A model generated the notes under the pieces. That model worked only from the letters and a program-made list of their open reading frames with translations. It did not search any database and was not told the DNA's origin. From Amyelois transitella (Eukaryota > Arthropoda > Insecta > Lepidoptera > Pyralidae), in assembly GCF_032362555.1 (NCBI RefSeq), contig NC_083536.1:2294001-2358000 (forward strand): 64,000 nucleotides of DNA, given 5' to 3'. Position numbers and translations under genes: made by a program. This document shows positions 29,754 through 41,080 of this stretch, in pieces; position 1 is the first letter of the stretch; the number at the start of each line of letters is the position of its first letter.

Positions 29754-32700
29754 TTGTTATTTAACCAATTCATTCTCATATCCGACGTTCTTTCCCCCTC
29801 TACCGATTCTGAATATTCTTCTCTTATCAATTCCTCAAGCAATTTATTGAATCTTGAGAATGATGGCGAGGATCTTCCTAATCTCAGGGACAACATTAAT
29901 ATAACTTTTCGTTCTTTAGCTAAAAACTTTAATGTCGTGCATATAAATGCCCAAAGTGTGCCTGGTCACTATGCAGATCTTCTCAATACCTTCTCCAACA
30001 GCAATATTCATGCAATTCTAATTTCGGAGAGTTTTCTGAAACCGTCTTTGCCTTCCACTCTCTATCCTCTTCCGGGATTTAGGCTAAAAAGGAACGACAG
30101 AGTGTGTGACACGGTCCGAAGTGATGGCTCCACTAGAATGGAGCGTTGTGGTGGGGTTGCAATTATATATTTTTATATATATGGGACAAATTACACAGAT
30201 TGAGTTAGCCTCGAAGTAAGTTTGACACTTGTGTTACGAGATACTAACTCAACGATACTATATTTTATAATAAATACTTATATAGATAAACATCCAAGAC
30301 CCAGGCCAATCAGAAAAAGTTCTTTTCTCATCATGCCCTGGCCGGGATTCGAACCCGGGACCCCCGGTGTCACAGGCAAGCGTACTACCGCTGCGCCACA
30401 GAGGCCGTAATTTACTTGCGAGGTGATATTTCTTGTGAGGTGGTTTCTCAATCTCCCCCTGTTCTCTCTTGGGATCTCTCTTCATAAAATTAAAGTTTTA
30501 CTGGGAGTGTTTTACAGTCCATCTCTCCACATTAACTATTTTGACTCACTCGACTCTGTCTTGACTAACACACGGACCTTGTTCGATCACATTATCCTCA
30601 TGGGGGACTTCAACACATGTCTTCTTAAAAATGATTCCCGTTCAAAAACTCTCCTCTCTCTTTTACACTCCTTAGATCTACATGTCCTTCCCCTTAACGC
30701 CACTCATTTTCCACTCAATCTCCGTCCATCTCTGCTTGATCTTATTATAACTTCCTCCCCCGATATAGTCGCTAAGCACGGTCAGTTTAAGGCTCCAGGG
30801 TTTTCAGCCCATGACCTTCTGTTTTCTTCCTTTAGACTTAGACCCCCTAAACGTAGACACAAAGTCATCTTGTTGCGCAACTTTGCACATATTAATAAAG
30901 ATTTGTTAATATCCGATTTTGCTCGTGCGGATTGGGAGACTATTCTGAACCTGGATGAGGTTGATCAAAAAGTGACTGCTTTCAACTCCTTTAATCTATT
31001 TATGATAAACACGCCCCTCTTCATCCTGTTCGTGTTAAGCACCTTCCTGCTCCTTGGCTCTGCCCGAAAATCCAACAACTTATGGCGAAGAGAGACAAAG
31101 CAAAACTGAGGCTACGTCATTGTCCTTCTACCTTCAATCATAATACTTATGTTTCTCTTCGGAATCTGTGCAACCGCAAGTGTCGTGATGCTAGGCGGAA
31201 ACATATTCACGATAATATTGATAATTGCCCACCCTACAAACTTTGGAAATTTCTTAAAGGGCTGGGGATCGGCAAACAGAGATTTGGTACAGATTTTCAG
31301 TTCAATCTAAATGAGTTGAACTTACACTTCTCTACCTCGCCAGTTTGTACTTCACCTAATTCAAAACATGCAACTCTAGCTAGACTTCACAGTAATGTTT
31401 CTACTGACATTTCCCCGTTCGTCTTTGAATCGATTACATCTGATGAAGTACAAAAAATCATAAATTCTATTAATTCAAAGGCTGTGGGCAATGACAATAT
31501 TTCCTTAGACATGATTAAACCCATAGCAGACTTTGTTTCTCCTGTAATTGCTAATATTATCAACAGCTATTTGTCCTCAGGGGTGTTTCCTAGTGCCTGG
31601 AAGTTAGGGCTTGTTGTTCCTCTTCCTAAAATATCCAACCCTACTGCTTACTCCCACTTTCGTCCAATTTCCATACTTCCTCTTCTATCCAAAATTTTAG
31701 AACAACATGTTCAAAAATGTCTTTCTAACCATCTGGCTAAGTATAATATTTTGAGTCCCTTCCAGTCTGGCTTTCGGGTTGGTCACAGCACAACAACAGC
31801 ACTTGTTAAAATCACTGATGACATTCGTCTTAACATAGAAAACAAAAATCTTACGCTGCTCGTTTTACTTGATTTTTCTAGTGCATTTAACTCAGTCGAT
31901 TTCGAGATTCTTCTTGCAATAATGTACAGTCTTAACTTCTCCTCTTCTACCCTGGCCTGGTTTCGTTCTTATCTTACTGGGCGGCGTCAGTTGGTCAAGG
32001 TTGATGACAATCGTTCTGATTGGTGTAGTTTGGATGCTGGTGTCCCTCAAGGTGGCATACTTTCGCCAATTCTTTTTTCTTTATTCATTGATGGAATCAC
32101 TTCTTCGCTGTCTTCCTCATTCCACCTTTATGCGGACGACCTCCAAATTTATACAGCTGCTACACTGAATAATTTCAACCATGCGATCAGTGTTATCAAC
32201 TCCGATTTGGCTCGTATTGCTGAATGGGCCAAATCCTTTGGTCTATTGATGAATGCGGCCAAGTCTCAGGCCATTGTTATAGGTAGTCCTCACTTTATCT
32301 CTAAATTTAAGTCATTGGTGTTTCCCAAAGTTGTTTTAGGCAATGACACTATACCTCTTGCTTCCAAAGTCAAAAATTTGGGAATAATCATTGACGAAAC
32401 TCTTTCTTGGTCCCCTCAAATCAATGAACTTAGCCGGAAAACTTTTATCTCCTTGCATTCTCTGAGGCGATTGCAACAGTTCCTACCTTCTGATACTAAA
32501 GCGCTTTTGGCTCGTTCATTGCTCCTCCCTGTTCTCGATTACGCTGATGTTGCGTATATCGACCTGACTGAGGAACTGTTAAATAAGCTTGAGCGGATAC
32601 AGAATATGTGCATTCGTTTTGTTTTTGGTCTTCGGAAATTTGACCACATATCGGAGTTCCGCTCACGTTTGAACTGGTTATCTATGAGATTACGTCGTAA

Positions 32701-32948
32701 CTTACATATTGTCTCCTTTTTGTACAGTGTTCTTTTTAATCCCCTTTTCCCTAAATATCTGTCAGAAAAATTCACTTTTCGCATCCATGATCCACGCCTT
32801 CGTTCACGGTAAGTCCTTTTCCGTGTTGGCTGCTCGCCTTTGGAATAAACTGCCCCTTCTTATAAAATTGTCCCCTTCTTCTAATTCCTTCAAAAATAAG
32901 CTTAATAAATTCTTTCTCGAGTCTGAATTGGTTTTGAAGTTAATTTAG
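29754..32948 (+). pseudogene. LINE A copy 1 ORF2 (endonuclease and RT)
   Basis: The endonuclease begins in 29754-30164 (NVVHINAQSVPGHYADLLN, ISESFLKPSLPS). It is cut by the SINE at 30165-30408 and continues in 30423-31000 (LLGVFYSPSLHINYFDS, ILMGDFNTCLLKND). A frameshift near 31000 leads to 31082-32812 with the RT: SKAVGNDNISLDMIKP, SHFRPISILPLLSK, SGFRVGHSTTTALV, LLDFSSAFNSVDF, GVPQGGILSPILF and the catalytic HLYADDLQIY. A frameshift near 32800 moves the last 45 codons to another frame (ending 32948). Confidence 0.85.
30165..30408 (-). mobile_element. tRNA-derived SINE inserted in LINE A copy 1
   Basis: On the minus strand the element begins GGCCTCTGTGGCGCAGCGGT, containing an A box (TGGCGCAGCGG), and then a B box (GGTTCGAATCC) within 30345-30375, the split RNA polymerase III promoter. 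An AT-rich body follows, ending in ATATATAT near 30165. The flanks show AATT on both sides (30161-30164 and 30409-30412). The uninterrupted LINE A copies read straight through this point. The anticodon arm does not pair, so it is a SINE head and not a working tRNA. Confidence 0.85.
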
Positions 32949-33205
32949 AATATATACATGTTTATATATTTTCTTTATTTATTTATTTGTATTTTACGTA
33001 TATAATTGTTGTGTCTTAAGGATAATTCTAGTAAAAGAACTGTTGTTCACCCTTGCCTCAATTTTGTTTATGATCCTCTTACTGTCAGGTTGGCTGGAAG
33101 AGATCCCACTTAGGGATAAGCCCGCCTTTGTACTGTACTGTTTTTATTTGTAATGTACTCCTTTAGTGAACAATAAAGCATTTACTTACTTACTTACTTA
33201 CTTTT

Positions 33206-34214
33206 TTCTTCTTAGAATTAATTAAACACACTATTAAAAATACTGACACGTGATACTTCAAAATAAATGCTCACAGATAACTTCTTTCATTTCCTTTCGC
33301 AATCGCTTTCAAAATCGAACTAACTCTAGCGGGTGATACCGGGCCCTTATATATTCAGAGAGCTGGGCTCTAGGATATTCGGAAAAGTTCGAGAATATAT
33401 TCTTTTACACCTTCTAGAATATACTCGACATTATTATCCGCCGTAACAATAAGTTCTGCAGCTATAGCATAAGTAGTAAAGGCGCGAAATTTGAAAACTT
33501 AAATTTCAAATTATTTTCAGAATTAATAATTAATAATTTGAATAACTAAATTTATCTCGCTTCAACTCCAAAATAAAAGCTACCTAATGCTGTATAAATA
33601 CACAAAATTTAATAACTTTATTATAGAAACAATTGTAATTTAAGACTTTGTTGAAATTGGAATTTTAAATTTTGCGCCATTGCTACACATGCTGTAATTG
33701 CTCGCAGCGCGTTTCGAAACGCAACTCAAATAATCGTTGTTCTGAATGGAGTTCAACTACTCGACAACAGATGGCGCCACTACTTCACTTAATTTTCAAG
33801 TTAAGGAATTGGAAAAGCCCTTATATCTTTAAAAATACGCCCTTTAAGTTAAAACGGGAACTTTCTTGTTCGAGGGGGGATAAAGGGCTATTGCACTATA
33901 TAAGTCCCTTTATCGTATCGGGAATTCTTTTTAAGTTTTATCGGCACACACATTTTATCAACTTAGTTTTATTATAAGTATATAATGATAATGATGAGTT
34001 AAAATAGCAAAGAGAGATTGTATAAAACTTTGCATTTAAAATATTTTCATAGAGATTCCACAATCCTTTGCCCCTTAGTGCTAAATTAAACAAAGACGTA
34101 TTGGTAGACGTAAGTGCAGGTTGGAACCAAGGAGTTAATAAATTTGTTTTTCTATTGCTAAACTACGACTAAACTAATTCGAATTTATTGTAATTAGGAC
34201 CAACCAGTGTAACA
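33206..34214. other. Unassigned AT-rich region between LINE A copy 1 and LINE D
   Basis: No gene is visible in about 1 kb. The first 80 bases repeat the Helitron upstream sequence seen at 28170-28310, so this may be the outer part of the Helitron 5' region. The remainder has scattered CCCTTTA/AAAGGG-like pieces near 33830-33915 but nothing I recognise. Confidence 0.4.
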
Positions 34215-34239
34215 CCAACACTACTAGGACAACGGGGAG

Positions 34240-35096
34240 ATGCTATCATCTTGCCTCTACCGGGAAGTCCAGACCACTCTCCTCTTGGCTAAACCTTTGA
34301 CATTTTTTTATAATAACTGTTATGAAAATAATTTATTCCATGACCTATTAAAAATAGCGAAAATAATCCCTATTTATAAAAAACGATCCAAAATGGACCC
34401 ACTAAATTTTCGAGCCATAGCGTTGTTGCCTACTCTATCCAAAATTTTTGAAAAAATTATTAAATGTCGTATTGTCAGTCATTTGAAGGCCAACAAAATT
34501 CTAAATCCAAGACAATTCGGATATCAGGAAAGCATTGGTACCGCAGATGCTATGGACACAATTATTGACGATGTGACTGATAAACTAAATAAAAGAATTA
34601 AAGTTGGTGGCGTCTTTTTAGATCTCAGTTCCGCTTTCGACTCAGTGGATCACAATATTCTATTAATGAAATTAAATTTTTATGGTATTCAAGGTAAAAC
34701 CTTGAATTTATTAAAGTCTTACCTAAGTAATAGACAACAATTTGTTGAGATAAGAGATGCAAATGGAGAATTTCTGAATTCCACAAAAACATCTAAATTG
34801 ATTAGAGTCAGTAGAGGAGTTCCGCAAGGTTCTATTTTAGGACCTATTTTGTTTATAATCTTTATCAATGACCTAATAAATTATATGACATTATCGCAAC
34901 CTGACATTAAATTAGTTATATTTGCTGACGACACAAATGCTATTGTATGGGATGAAAATATTGACGCTCTGAACAGAAAGATGAATACAATCATGACATT
35001 ATTTTATAATTGGTTTACAGCAAACAATCTTAAACTTAATACTTCTAAGACCAAAGTTATGCTATTTAAAACGACCGCCAATCATAGAGATAAGCT
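34240..35096 (+). pseudogene. LINE D RT, first part
   Basis: The frame has RT motifs in order: KIAKIIPIYKKRSKMDPLNF, NPRQFGYQESIGTADAM, GVFLDLSSAFDSVDHNILL (first catalytic Asp), VSRGVPQGSILGPILF and VIFADDTNAIV (catalytic pair). The true LINE sequence runs to ANHRDKL, where LINE F was inserted; further codons in the open frame belong to LINE F. The endonuclease is missing through 5' truncation. Confidence 0.85.
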
Positions 35097-35756
35097 CTTC
35101 TCTTCGCCCGCTAGACTTGATGAGTGTGGACGTGTCGCACATAATTATAATAAATTGATAAAATTGTTGGTGAATGGTGCAGTCAATACAACTGATTAAG
35201 TATATCCATGTAAGTGCCACATTTGCTTAAAGTAATATCATTCAATTTTAAAATCTTCCACTGCATTCCTACGGTGTCGCCGGCCGCGGAACGATCAAGC
35301 GGGTGCGGCTACTTCCCCTCAGCCCCGCGAGAAAAAACGGCTGCGATTTTTCAACTCCCTCGCACTCCCAGCGCTACGCGGTTCTATTGCGTCAGCGCCC
35401 CCACCTGCCGTGTGTTACAAGCTACGACGTTCTACGGCCGGCGAGCTACGACTGCTACGAGACTCGAACCCCACCACAAGACAGCTGTCTACGAAGTTAT
35501 TCTCGTAGCACATAAAATAAACCGTCTAGGTGCTTGATTAAACTACTACGTTGCGGATGCGTACTGTGCCTACTAAAAATAATCACAACAACGTTCACAG
35601 CTCGTATTTGCTACTATAAAATTGCAAATCGACAAGGAGGAAAAGGGATTGACAGTTATCCTCTGCTTTTATTCGTTGATTTCTGCCTGAAGCCGTGTGG
35701 ACCGATATTGTAAACTATTTTTGCTTGAGAAAGTATAATCCATAGGCTAGTTTGCG
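35097..35756 (+). promoter_or_regulatory. LINE F 5' UTR with CTACG repeats
   Basis: The 660-bp leader contains CCTCAGCCCCGCGAGAAAAA (from 35318) and then six CTACG motifs between 35370 and 35500 (four as CTACGA). The same two features occur in the same order in the 5' UTR of LINE E. LINEs of this type carry their promoter in the leader, so the repeats may be promoter elements. Confidence 0.6.
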
Positions 35757-36602
35757 ATGAAACGTACTCCTCCACCTACTCCTAACTCAGTTTCCGCACC
35801 TAATATCAGCACGCTGGAGTCAGATTTACCTGCGCAACGGTCTCCATATGAAAGCGTAAATATAACTCAGAAGAGTTTTAAAAGACCGCGCGATGAATTT
35901 GGCGAACTAAAGGGGTACCTGCTCGACATCATAATAGCATCGAAACAAGAACAAAATTATAAGCTCAACACCTTGATAAGTTCAGTCACCGAGATTAAGG
36001 AACAAAATAACGACATACGGAATTCAGTGGAATTCGTATCTGCAAGATATGACGAGATTGCCACAAGAGAGTACATAAAACAACTAGAAGCGAAGGTGGA
36101 GAATTTGGAACGACAGTTAAAGTCCTCATCTATCGAGCTGCGTAATATCCCAAGCCAGATAAACGAGACAAAGGAAGACTTAATTAACATTGTTAAGGCT
36201 GCGGGAACAGCGCTGGACCTCCACGTTGAGACCTCAACGATCAAAGACGTGTACAGGGTTCATGGAAAAACCAACAATAAGACAATAGTTGCCGAGCTCA
36301 ATAGTGTTGTGCTGAAGGAGAATCTCATTAAGGCTGTTAAAAACCACAACAAAAAAAACCCGGAGAAGAAATTTTCAACTGCTAATCTGAAAGTGGAGGG
36401 ACCATCAATTCCAGTGTATCTCTCGGAGAGTCTGCCTGCAAAATCAAGGAAACTATTTTACTTAGCCAGGAATACAGCATCGGCGAGTGGTTTTAAATAT
36501 TGCTGGACACATAACGGCAGGGTCTTCCTTCGTAAAACTGATGGATCGCCGCTGATACGAGTGGAATGTGAAGAAGATATCAATTCTTTGGCTATACAAT
36601 AA
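35757..36602 (+). CDS. LINE F ORF1: coiled coil and FP25K-like region, no PHD finger
   Basis: The 281-residue frame starts MKRTPPPTPNSVSAPNISTL. It has a Pro/Ser-rich head in place of the PHD finger of LINEs B, C and E, a coiled coil (about 60-130, IASKQEQNYKLNTLISSVTE and REYIKQLEAKVENLERQLK), and a C-terminal part with SSIELRNIPSQINETKEDLI, VYLSESLPAKSRKLFYLAR, YCWTHNGRVFLRKTDGSP and CEEDINSLA. The last 90 residues match the pattern of the baculovirus FP25K C-terminal region. It is the likely RNA-binding protein of the element. Confidence 0.88.
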   Translation: MKRTPPPTPNSVSAPNISTLESDLPAQRSPYESVNITQKSFKRPRDEFGELKGYLLDIIIASKQEQNYKLNTLISSVTEIKEQNNDIRNSVEFVSARYDEIATREYIKQLEAKVENLERQLKSSSIELRNIPSQINETKEDLINIVKAAGTALDLHVETSTIKDVYRVHGKTNNKTIVAELNSVVLKENLIKAVKNHNKKNPEKKFSTANLKVEGPSIPVYLSESLPAKSRKLFYLARNTASASGFKYCWTHNGRVFLRKTDGSPLIRVECEEDINSLAIQ

Positions 36603-36851
36603 ACTTTGTTAACTGTTTCTTTTTTCCAAATTTATATTATTATTAGTCATTATTGATTAACGTTTCTATACTTGGTATTGGCCTTTCTTTTTATACATAC
36701 ACATTATTTTATGGTCTGTAAACACATCACAAACTCACACATATAAAATAAAAACCAAAATTTTGTAAGTTACATTTAAAGTTTTTAGTATTTTCTATTG
36801 AAAACCCCAACAATTAAATTAAAAGAGTCACATATTTGTTACTTTTTCACG

Positions 36852-39771
36852 ATGGATTATATTCTTACACAGATAGATGAAGTTGCAGCATCAAAGTCTT
36901 CAACGTGTGGTCCTGAAGAGGTATCAAACGTTATCTCAAGTTCTAATAACCATTTGACAGCCCTAACTCAGAATATACGTAGTGTGTCGGCTAACTTCTC
37001 CGAGCTTTTGCTGCTGTTTACTAGACTAAACATACCCCTTCATATAATAGTGCTAACTGAGTGCAGGCTCATTTCGAACCCTATTATACCCGAATTGACA
37101 GGTTTTTCATATTATAGTAGCACAAACAATACCTTACAGAATGACGGGGTTGTTGCATACGTCCGTAACTCATTGGGGAATGTGGTTTCAGTGACACATG
37201 ACTTGGCAGACTCAAACAGTGTGGTCATTGGATTGGCATACTGCTGTAATCGGTATATATCGCTCACCGTCGTTTCGCGATATTGCAGGCTTCCTCTTTT
37301 CTCTCGATGCCCTCCTCTCCAAATTTAGTACTTTTAAAAACGTTATTTTGATGGGTGATATCAATATTGACATCTCAGATAATAATGATGAGGATACTTG
37401 CAAATACTTAAATCTCCTGGCTTTTCACGGTATGCTTCCGGGACACAGTCTCCCGACCCGTTTAGACTCATGCTTAGATCACATTATGCTCAGAACTTTA
37501 TCCTCAGCCTCGACTGTAGTGGTTGATACTGTTATAACAGATCACCACCCAGTAGTTATCGCACTTGCAACCAAGAAATTTAATACCACTCATGCGAATC
37601 GCCTCAAAATTGACTATACTATGCTCGATACTGCCATTAATAATATTGACTTCACCCCATTGTTTGAGACCCGCGAACCTGAGTATGCGGCATCCTACTT
37701 GATCGACCAACTGAATACCTCTATCAAACTGTGCTCGAAAGTCCCTTCCTATTCCTGTCGTAGGCGACCACTTAAACCGTGGATTACTCCAGGGTTAGTG
37801 AAATGTATGCAGACCCGTGACAACATGCATAAAAGCCTTAAACTTAACCCTAATAATGAAATACTCGATGTATCTTATAGGAGATATAGAAACTATCTGT
37901 GTAATTTAATAAAAAAATTAAAAAGAACGCACGACAAGGAAGAAATAAACAAAGCTGGTAAAAATACCAAAAAGCTTTGGGAGGCAATACGCAACGCAAC
38001 CGATATGACCAAATGGAGCAATCAATCAGACTCACTTTTAGCTACTAAACCAACACCTGGTGAATCAGTTGACTTCGTGAATCAGTATTTTTCAAGCATT
38101 GGCAAAACATTATCTTCTAAAATTACATTTAATTCGACATCCCTTAGATTACCCACGATACCTGCTAGGCTGAATTCCTTTGTTCTTACAGACGTAGATG
38201 AGACAGAGATATCCATCATTATTGATTCCCTTAAAACTGATGCAGCCCCAGGATGGGATGGTATTTCTTCCAAATTACTAAAGAAGTACAGCAACCAATT
38301 GGCTCCTGCTATCACTCACATTTGTAACATTTGCATTACCAAGGGTATATTCCCTAGATCATTCAAAATCGCGGTAGTACATCCGGTTTTTAAATCAGGA
38401 GAAAGCGATATTGTTGACAACTTTCGGCCTATTTCAATCCTGACAGCCCTTTCTAAAGTCTTAGAACGTATTATCCATAACGCACTAATCAAGTACTTAG
38501 AGCATAATTCCGTTCTGTCTGACAACCAATTTGGCTTTCGAGCAAACTCCTCCACCTCACAAGCTGTGGAAGCAGTGGTTGATGGTGTAGCCAGGGCTTT
38601 GGATTCCAAACAGAAATGCATAGTTATGTTTCTGGACTTTAGGAAGGCCTTCGACACGGTATCTATTCCATTGTTGATTGCTAAACTGGAACGTGTCGGA
38701 ATCAGAGGTAAACAACTTGACCTGCTCAGGAATTATCTAACTGATCGCTCACAGCGTGTTAAAATCGGAGAGTGCACAAGTAGTGATCGGGAAGTAACTT
38801 ATGGAGTTCCGCAGGGTAGTATTTTGGGACCCAGTTTATTTCTGGTATATATGAATGACTTGTGTAACCTTGCACTTCAAAATGGTCGAATAGTATCATT
38901 TGCTGATGACACAGCTCTTATTTTCACAGGTTCGACTTGGTCAGAAACTTATAAAAATGCACAAATGGGTTTTAATAAAGTGCAAGAGTGGCTAAACGCA
39001 AATTTTTTGACTTTAAATATCCAAAAGACAAACTACATTGCCTTTACTATCAGAAATGTCAACCGGCCTGATGCCTCTGATCTTTGTTTAATAGCACATC
39101 ATAATGGCAATTCTCGTTGTAATGATAATTCATGTGATTGCCCCAGACTAGAAAGTAGGAGCTCCACTAAGTATCTTGGAGTAACAATAGACCAGCACTT
39201 GAGTTTTGAACAACACACTGTATCTTTATCTAAACGTATTAGGAAACTAATTTACGTCTTTAAAAAACTGCGCCACGTATCAGATACAAATGTCCTTCGC
39301 ATGACTTATTTGGCCTTGTGCCAGTCTATTATTGTTTATTGTATTACATCCTGGGGCGGTGTATCGAGATCTCGTCTTCTATTTGTTGAAAGGGCCCAAA
39401 GAGCTATACTGAAAGTCAGCACTTTCAAACCTTTTCGATATCCCACAGCTAAGCTATATGTAAATTGTGGAGTTCTTACAGTCAGGCAGCTTTTTATTCA
39501 TGCTACTGTTATGAATCAACATTCTCGACTCCCCTACTCCCCTCAGCCGGCTGTTAGGAATAATAGGCTTAGACTTTCTCCCCCAGAAACGGAAACTGCA
39601 TTTATAAAAAGATTTTTTCACTACTTGGGCCCCTATCTTTACAAAAAAATTCATAATCAGTTCCCAATTTTTGCATTGAATAAGTTTAACTGTAGGAAAG
39701 CTTTAACTGACTGGCTACAAAAAAAGACATACGATGAAACAGAGGAACTTATGTCGTCGGTGTACTATTAA
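36852..39771 (+). pseudogene. LINE F ORF2, endonuclease and RT, single frameshift
   Basis: The start MDYILTQIDEVAASKSS at 36852 leads into the endonuclease (TALTQNIRSVSANFSELL, VLTECRL, NDGVVAYVR). Near 37235 the frame shifts to the one that ends at 39771, with IGIYRSPSFRDI, LMGDINIDISD, ITDHHPVVIAL, a linker, then the RT: TDAAPGWDGISSKLLKK, NFRPISILTALSK, NQFGFRANSSTSQAVE, FLDFRKAFDTVSI, GVPQGSILGPSLFL and catalytic SFADDTALIF, plus a C-terminal region. Apart from this one shift all motifs are intact. Confidence 0.88.
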
Positions 39772-40383
39772 TTTGGGTTAATTTATATGGAACTTGTATG
39801 ACAGTGATGTAGTGGTGACGTCACATGTCCTTATTCCTTACCGAGTCGAAAGGCAATCCTATTAAACTAAATGATGGTAAAAAGTAGTAAATCATGTAAA
39901 TTGATCAAAAGAAGTGACCTTAAGTTGTTGTATGTGAATATTTGTGAAACTTCTGGCATTTTATTTTTTACCCGGAAAAATGGCCTATTGCGATTACTCA
40001 TTCATTCATCTATTCATCCATTCAAATCTCATACTTTAAATTCATACACTCATCAGTATTGTCCATTCATCCATTCTTTCATTCATTCACTTACACCTAC
40101 TCATTTAATTTCATTTATTAATATATATTTATACAGTCTGTGTCTAATCACACTCTCCACCATGTACTTTTGTTGTGAAACTGATTACAATAATAATTGT
40201 CCAGTATTATAATGACTTAATAGAAGCGAGCGAGACCTGGCGACCCGTAACACAGGATCTTCGGAACCTAGCACGGGCACCAGTTCTCCACAATATAGCT
40301 ATGTAATACTATTTCAGTTTTAATGTAAATTGTATGTACTTTTGTGGAGGAAAAATAATAATAATAATAAAATAATAAATAAA
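39772..40383 (+). other. LINE F 3' UTR and AAT-repeat tail
   Basis: No gene is present. The stretch 40000-40110 is rich in ATTC/ATTCA repeats. The end is (AAT)n/AAAT at 40354-40383, directly against the AAGCT duplication. Confidence 0.7.
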
Positions 40384-40388
40384 AAGCT

Positions 40389-40607
40389 TGACGTAAAATT
40401 AAACAATGAGGATCTAAGTTCGGTGGCAGTTGTGAAATTTCTCGGTATACATATCAACGAGTTTTTGAATTGGAAAGAGGAATTTAATGCCGTTGAACAT
40501 AGTATCAGTAGTGCTTGCTGCGCGCTTAGAACTTTGCGAGACGAATTAACTACAGACCAATTGAAATCGCTGTACTATGCCATGGTTGAATCAAGATTGC
40601 GCTATAG
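40389..40607 (+). pseudogene. LINE D RT, middle part
   Basis: The 73 codons continue the LINE D frame after LINE F: DVKLNNEDLSSVAVVKFLGI, then EFNAVEHSISSACCALRTLR and YYAMVESRLRY. This is the RT thumb. LINE E was inserted directly after CGCTATAG. Confidence 0.85.
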
Positions 40608-41080
40608 ATCATAAATCAGTTCGTCCGCTCAATCAATTGAATACAGACGTGTTGCTAATTTTCTGCGTAAATGTTGAATTAAACTGCAAGCCATTAAGTT
40701 AAATATAACAAACGTAATTAGGGTCAGTTTCCTTTACCCATTTATGGTAAAATTCCATTGAGTGCCACTAATCTGATCCGGCCGCGACGTAAACATCCTC
40801 ACCTCCACACCGCGCCTCAGCCCCGCGAGAAGAAACGGTGGCTATTTTTTGTCCTCTTCTATCGACTTCGGGTGGAAGGGCGCATATACTCTGCCGCTGC
40901 TACGAGTCTCGTGGATTAGGCTACGAAGTTGATGACGTGCGTATATTGGTCTACGGCACGGTCTACGAGTCTTCGATCTGCTACGAACTCGGATCAGGTG
41001 TTTGTTGCGTACGGTTATATGAGTTACGTCATAGGATTGTGTATATACTTGCCATTTACGAGTTCTAAATAACATTTTAT
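40608..41080 (+). promoter_or_regulatory. LINE E 5' UTR with CTACG repeats
   Basis: From 40815 the leader has CCTCAGCCCCGCGAGAAGAA, then five CTACG motifs between 40897 and 40990 (TGCTACGAGTCTCG, GGCTACGAAGTT, GTCTACGG, GTCTACGAG, TGCTACGAACTC). LINE F has near-identical pieces in its 5' UTR although their ORF2s are clearly different families. Confidence 0.6.

Larger units (their letters stand above)
28318..33205 (+). mobile_element. LINE A copy 1, CR1-group LINE, broken
   Basis: The element has a 5' UTR (28318-28541) beginning TTTGGGCGGTAG, ORF1 (28542-29190), ORF2 (29754-32948), and a 3' UTR whose GGCTGGAAGAGAT segment (33091) is also found in copy 2. It ends in (TTAC)n at 33186-33205, the microsatellite-type tail of this LINE group. 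Three copies of this family are in the window (here, 48385-52960 minus, and 58706-64000). ORF1 has an internal deletion, ORF2 has frameshifts, and a SINE sits in the endonuclease, so this copy is dead. Confidence 0.85.
35097..40383 (+). mobile_element. LINE F, full-length CR1-like LINE, one frameshift in ORF2
   Basis: The element is bounded by AAGCT (35092-35096 and 40384-40388). It has a 660-bp 5' UTR, ORF1 (35757-36602), ORF2 (36852-39771), a 610-bp 3' UTR with ATTC-rich low-complexity sequence (40000-40110), and a tail of AAT/AAAT repeats (40354-40383). It is inserted in the LINE D RT gene. Only one frameshift was seen in ORF2. It could still be expressed, but would lack full-length ORF2. 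Confidence 0.88.

Noticed and set aside
30340-30406. A tRNA gene on the minus strand
   Set aside because: A and B boxes are present but the anticodon stem does not pair, and an AT-rich SINE body and flanking duplication follow. It is the head of a SINE.
40000-40110. CRISPR-like or satellite array
   Set aside because: Only irregular ATTC/ATTCA repeats of 4-5 bases in a LINE 3' UTR; no repeat-spacer structure anywhere in the window.
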